64,000 nt of DNA from Glandiceps talaboti (lineage: Eukaryota; Hemichordata; Enteropneusta; Spengelidae), in contig NC_135563.1 of assembly GCF_964340395.1 (NCBI RefSeq), positions 2,928,922 through 2,992,921 of the forward strand. The letters are read 5' to 3'. The notes below the pieces were generated by a model, which searched no databases, was not told the DNA's origin, and saw only the letters and a list, made by a program, of their open reading frames with translations. Made by a program: the position numbers and the translations under genes. Below are positions 60,760-64,000 of the stretch, piece after piece. Within the stretch, counting starts at the first letter, position 1. Each line of letters begins with the position of its first letter.

Positions 60760-60966
60760 GGTACATTGTAACTTCCCAGTTACCAATACTAAAATATGAC
60801 ATGGCTGGTGATTGTTCCATCGATGATTTCCTAAAAAGATACAGTGGGTTTTCTACTCTTAGACGAAAAGTCACGTTTGATGGTAGCCAACGCATGATTG
60901 AAATTGATGGGTTGGTAGAAACAGTGTCCAAGCAGGCGTTCTTGACGAACGCTTTAACCCATGACG
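60760..60966 (+). CDS. EGF/CUB mosaic gene, exon 8
   Basis: 207 nt, phase 1-1, acceptor tttctataaacag, donor gtgggt. It begins GYIVTSQLPILKYDMAGD, which continues the GDYIG end of the exon 7 domain. It then gives CSIDDFLKRYSGFSTLRRK and ends in TNALTHDG. The second half resembles no domain I know; it may be a linker or the closing strands of the same module. The donor is the weakest in the gene. Confidence 0.6.
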
Positions 60967-61360
60967 GTGGGTGGATTGGCTAAGTATTAATTAATTCCCA
61001 TCAACTTAGCTTGTTATTACATATTTTACTCGCTGAAGCAGGATCAACAAATCTTACTCTCCGAGGCAGGATTAACTTGCTGGCTTGTCTGAACGATTGC
61101 GATTGTCGCAAAATATGTGCATTTTACTTAGTTTTATTTCATTCAATTAATGTCATTTGCTGATATACTGTGTACTGGAGGGCAATAAGAAACGTACATA
61201 TATATATATACCTCTGTCGACGTGTTGTACTCTGTATTATCTCGGCGTGCACCTTTTTCATGTTTTACGTAACAGCCCTGGCCTGATCCCCCACCCACTT
61301 GTAATTTCTGAATGCTCGATAATGTGTAGTAATTCTGTCCATCGTATTCAATGGACTTAG

Positions 61361-61600
61361 ATTGTGAGCATACTGTTAAATCTGGATGTGGAGGTCCAAT
61401 GCATCTGAATGGTGAGAATTGTGGACGATTAATACTGACTATGAATTATCCCAGTAACTATGACGACAATGCACACTGTAGATGGGAGATCAATGTCAAG
61501 CCTGGGGCAAGTGTATTACTTGACTTTAAGGACTTTTATATCCAAGAAGTGGATGTTGATGGTGTTTGTAAAGACCACTTTTCAATCGTAGAATCGAGAG
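61361..61600 (+). CDS. EGF/CUB mosaic gene, exon 9 (CUB 2, first part)
   Basis: 240 nt, phase 1-1. It encodes CGGPMHLNGENCGRLILT, then NYPSNYDDNAHCRWEINV, VLLDFKDFYIQE and a D..FSIVE segment. These are the hallmark CUB elements: C-G-G, yP..Y.....C.W.I, L.F..f.l and C..D...I. Donor is gtcggt. Intron 8 (60967-61360) shows nothing of note apart from a short (TA)n at 61199-61210. Confidence 0.85.
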
Positions 61601-62310
61601 GTCGGTATATAATCTTGAACTAACAGTTCTACGTTACTGTAGATGCGATGTTACTATATTGTATATAATGTATATAGTGTATATAGTGTATATAGTGCAC
61701 ATAGTGTATATAGTGTATATGGTACCGGTGTATATAGTGTATATAGTGGTCTTGGTCAAAACTAAGCACATGAACGCGTAATATTGATTAGATTGTTGTT
61801 GTTTTCCTAAGGAAAATATCATATGAACCTGCTACTACAAAATTAAATGTATCAATATACGCTCTATTAGAAGATATATAACGATAGGGGAAACATATTC
61901 AAGTTAGAATATTGCCATATTTAGCTATAGCATGGAGACACTAAAACAATCTAAAAAATACTACGTGCCCATATAAAACTAAGCACTGGGATTTCGGCTT
62001 GACGCTAGCCGAATCTTTCATATCTCTTGCTACTTTCTTGTGTAGTTATCCACTGTCTTTACTACATATGGTTTACCATTAAAGAAAAACAAAGAGAACA
62101 TGAATAGATCTTAATTAATGTAGAGATCTATATTTTATTGATTTTCAAAAGTAAACTGGCATACCGTATTGTAGCAATTTACATTAATTCTAAATTTACC
62201 ATTGTTGATACAAAGATCAACTATAAATAATGTTAAACCTTCACCCAAATGTTAGAGTTAGATAACTTCATTTTGACTATGTTTCATAAGATCCCTCGTT
62301 CGTTCGTTTG

Positions 62311-62342
<32 letters not shown>

Positions 62343-62388
62343 TGTATGTATGTATGTATGTATGTGTGTGTGTGTATGTGTGTGTGTG

Positions 62389-62420
<32 letters not shown>

Positions 62421-62460
62421 TGTTTGTTTGTTTGTTTGTTTGTTTGTTTGTTTGTTTCAG
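61601..62460 (+). repeat. Intron 9 with short tandem repeats
   Basis: A 10-bp unit (gtgtatatag) repeats at about 61665-61750. (TATG)n lies at 62310-62364, (TG)n at 62364-62391, (ATTG)n at 62391-62420, and (TTTG)n at 62418-62457, running directly into the splice acceptor tttcag at 62460. Confidence 0.9.
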
Positions 62461-62604
62461 ATACCTCTTCGAATCTAGCATCATACTGTGGAAATCAATT
62501 GAATTCCACGATGTATATATCACAATCATCTTCCGTTGAACTTCAATTTTCCTCGGATGAGGAGAGGAATTTCCCAGGGTTTCGTGTAGAAGTCATCGAA
62601 TGTG
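62461..62604 (+). CDS. EGF/CUB mosaic gene, exon 10 (CUB 2, second part)
   Basis: 144 nt, phase 1-1, donor gtatgt. It encodes SNLASYCGNQLNSTMYISQS, VELQFSSDEERNFPGFRV, then EVIECG. The yCG....... s..v.l.F.sD....pGF.v pattern closes the CUB domain opened in exon 9. The acceptor uses the TTTG microsatellite as its pyrimidine tract. Confidence 0.87.
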
Positions 62605-63362
62605 GTATGTATCTGCATATTGCCGTGTTGTACAACTCACTTGAGGAGATTCGTCATTTGAAACTTAGTACAGCATACATATTAACAGACAATAAAGATA
62701 ATCTTGTAGAGTGGTTTTCCAAGAGGAATGCAATCAATATGAAGATGTACGAAACTGTTGATTGCTTGAATACTGTAGTACTGAAGAGTGTACATGTACA
62801 CCAATTAAACTGTAAGAAGTAATTTCTTTACTGTCAGCAGTCTCCTGGTTTGGCAAAGCTCCTCGTATTCTCTATATGCTCTGACGGTATATTGTGTAAT
62901 TTGAAAGGGCATGAAATACACTTATAGACTATGATGTCATTTATATTGAACACATATTGCCTGGCCCATATTCAGGCTATAACACCCGTTTATTACACCC
63001 GAGGGACTGTAAGTTACCAGAATCACATGCTATTTCTTGAGGCCGAAGGCCGAGGGAAATAGCATGTGATTCTTGTAACTCACAGTCACGAGGGGGTAAT
63101 GAACGGGTGCTATAGCCTGAATTTAGGCCAGGCAATATGTGTTTTATAATATACCTCATGCTGTGAACTCGCGGTGGCAGACGACATCGTCAGAAGCTGC
63201 CATTTTGACCTGCGATGGTCACGTGACCATGTAATAGTTGATGGAACTATTTCCCTAGGGAAATAATCATCTATTTTCCTATCACGTGACTGATTCTAGC
63301 GAATCATGGCACAGCATTATCACTAGGTATATTATAATGACAATTAACATTTTATCCTATAG
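62605..63362 (+). repeat. Intron 10 with a large foldback
   Basis: 62949-63143 is an imperfect palindrome: aacacatattgcctggcc ... cacatgctatttc, then its inverse gaaatagcatgtg ... ggccaggcaatatgtgtt, around ttgaggccgaaggccgag. A second inverted pair, ataatatacct (63146) and aggtatattat (63325), flanks the next 190 bp. That segment also holds atttccctagggaaat and two tcacgtga palindromes. It is probably a foldback or MITE insertion. Confidence 0.75.
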
Positions 63363-63782
63363 GATGTGAATGTACAATCAATGTAAATAACCCAAATACA
63401 CTGACGTCACCAAGGAAGGAATATTTCCACTCCTTAGGCATATCTGATGATGACAGAGAAGTATTTACATGTGATTGGACCTTTGTATCAGAGACAAGTA
63501 TATCACTTACATTCACTAATATTATCATCCAGTCTAATTGGAATTGTGGAGTACACCTAGTTCTCCATGAAATCGTGGAAGGAGGAAGAGAAAAGACGCT
63601 TATGAGAATTTGTGATAATTCCAGTCTTAGTAATGAGAATTTGACGTTCATCTCCTCATTATCGCCACCACGCCCCCTAGTGTTGTCGCTATCAGTACAT
63701 CCGTACTATTTCGAAGAGGATATATTCGAACTGAATAAATTTGAAGTCCAGATTTCAACAGTATCGCGAAATAAGACAAAAG
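63363..63782 (+). CDS. EGF/CUB mosaic gene, exon 11 (CUB-like 3)
   Basis: 420 nt, phase 1-1, acceptor tttatcctatag, donor gtaaat. It encodes a divergent CUB-like domain in one exon: GCECTINVNNPNTLTSP, FTCDWTFVSETSISLTFTN, NCGVHLVLHE, then RICDNSSLSNENLTF and FEVQISTV. Conserved features are the tsP, the C.W.f, the L.F.N and the final strand. The aromatic core YPxxY is weak. The coding sequence continues beyond the window; no transmembrane segment is seen up to here (697 codons in total). Confidence 0.8.
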
Positions 63783-64000
63783 GTAAATAAGATTTCATGT
63801 AACATTTTGTAAACATATATAGTTAGTGTTCAGTTTTCATATTTATACAATGTAAATAAATCACCATGACATGTACCTTAGGAATTGTATCATTTCATAC
63901 ATCATATATGGAATTGTATCACTTCATACATCATATATGGAATTGTATCATTTCATACATCATATAGGGAATTGTATTATTTCATACATCATATTTGGAA
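63783..64000 (+). repeat. Intron 11 start with a 30-bp repeat
   Basis: From about 63889 a unit ggaattgtatcatttcatac atcatatat repeats four times up to the window end, so it is cut by the boundary. Confidence 0.85.

Noticed and set aside
62977-63159. 60-codon - strand ORF
   Set aside because: It runs across the foldback in intron 10, and its repeated residues follow the palindrome.

Overview
This is an AT-rich window of an animal nuclear genome. The signs are spliced genes with GT/AG introns, long non-coding stretches, dense minisatellites and microsatellites, and several classes of eukaryotic transposon. The extracellular EGF/CUB mosaic gene, the tyrosine-recombinase (YR) retrotransposon and the overall repeat style suggest a marine invertebrate (a lophotrochozoan, hemichordate, echinoderm or lancelet would all fit). 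I cannot name the species.

Layout. 1-555 is a fragment of a dispersed element with a 151-bp tandem core. 661-7580 holds the last two exons (+ strand) of a pentatricopeptide-repeat gene, probably PTCD1-like. Minisatellites fill its introns, and another follows its stop codon. 8.3-16 kb is intergenic, with a MITE, a transposon end and two large minisatellites (11.39-14.0 kb and 14.1-15.87 kb). 17.9-21.8 kb is a diverged array of exon-like modules on the - strand. 22.6-27.35 kb is a large minisatellite of about 50-bp units. A further minisatellite of 37-40-bp units (28.8-39.5 kb) is interrupted twice: by a structurally complete 5.03-kb PAT/Ngaro-type YR retrotransposon (31693-36722, - strand), and by a 2.1-kb inverted-repeat element (37048-39145) that itself holds another element. 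39828-42366 is a TIR element with G-tract termini, a TTA target duplication and a SAP-like ORF. 42.4-53.6 kb has no confident gene; it has small ORF candidates and repeat fragments. 53656 to the window end is the 5' part of a + strand gene for a secreted or membrane EGF/CUB mosaic protein. Eleven exons (about 697 codons) can be joined in frame, nearly all with phase-1 junctions, and the gene runs off the window.

The two host genes look unrelated. The YR element has gag and RT/RNase H intact, but its recombinase has lost the catalytic core while keeping the N-terminal domain and the tyrosine-bearing tail. Its repeats look identical and its insertion is exact with no target duplication, so it appears recent. 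Minisatellites occupy roughly a quarter or more of the window, and most long ORFs in them are artefacts of stop-free repeat units. Nothing prokaryotic was seen. Exon boundaries, unit lengths and repeat ends were read by eye.
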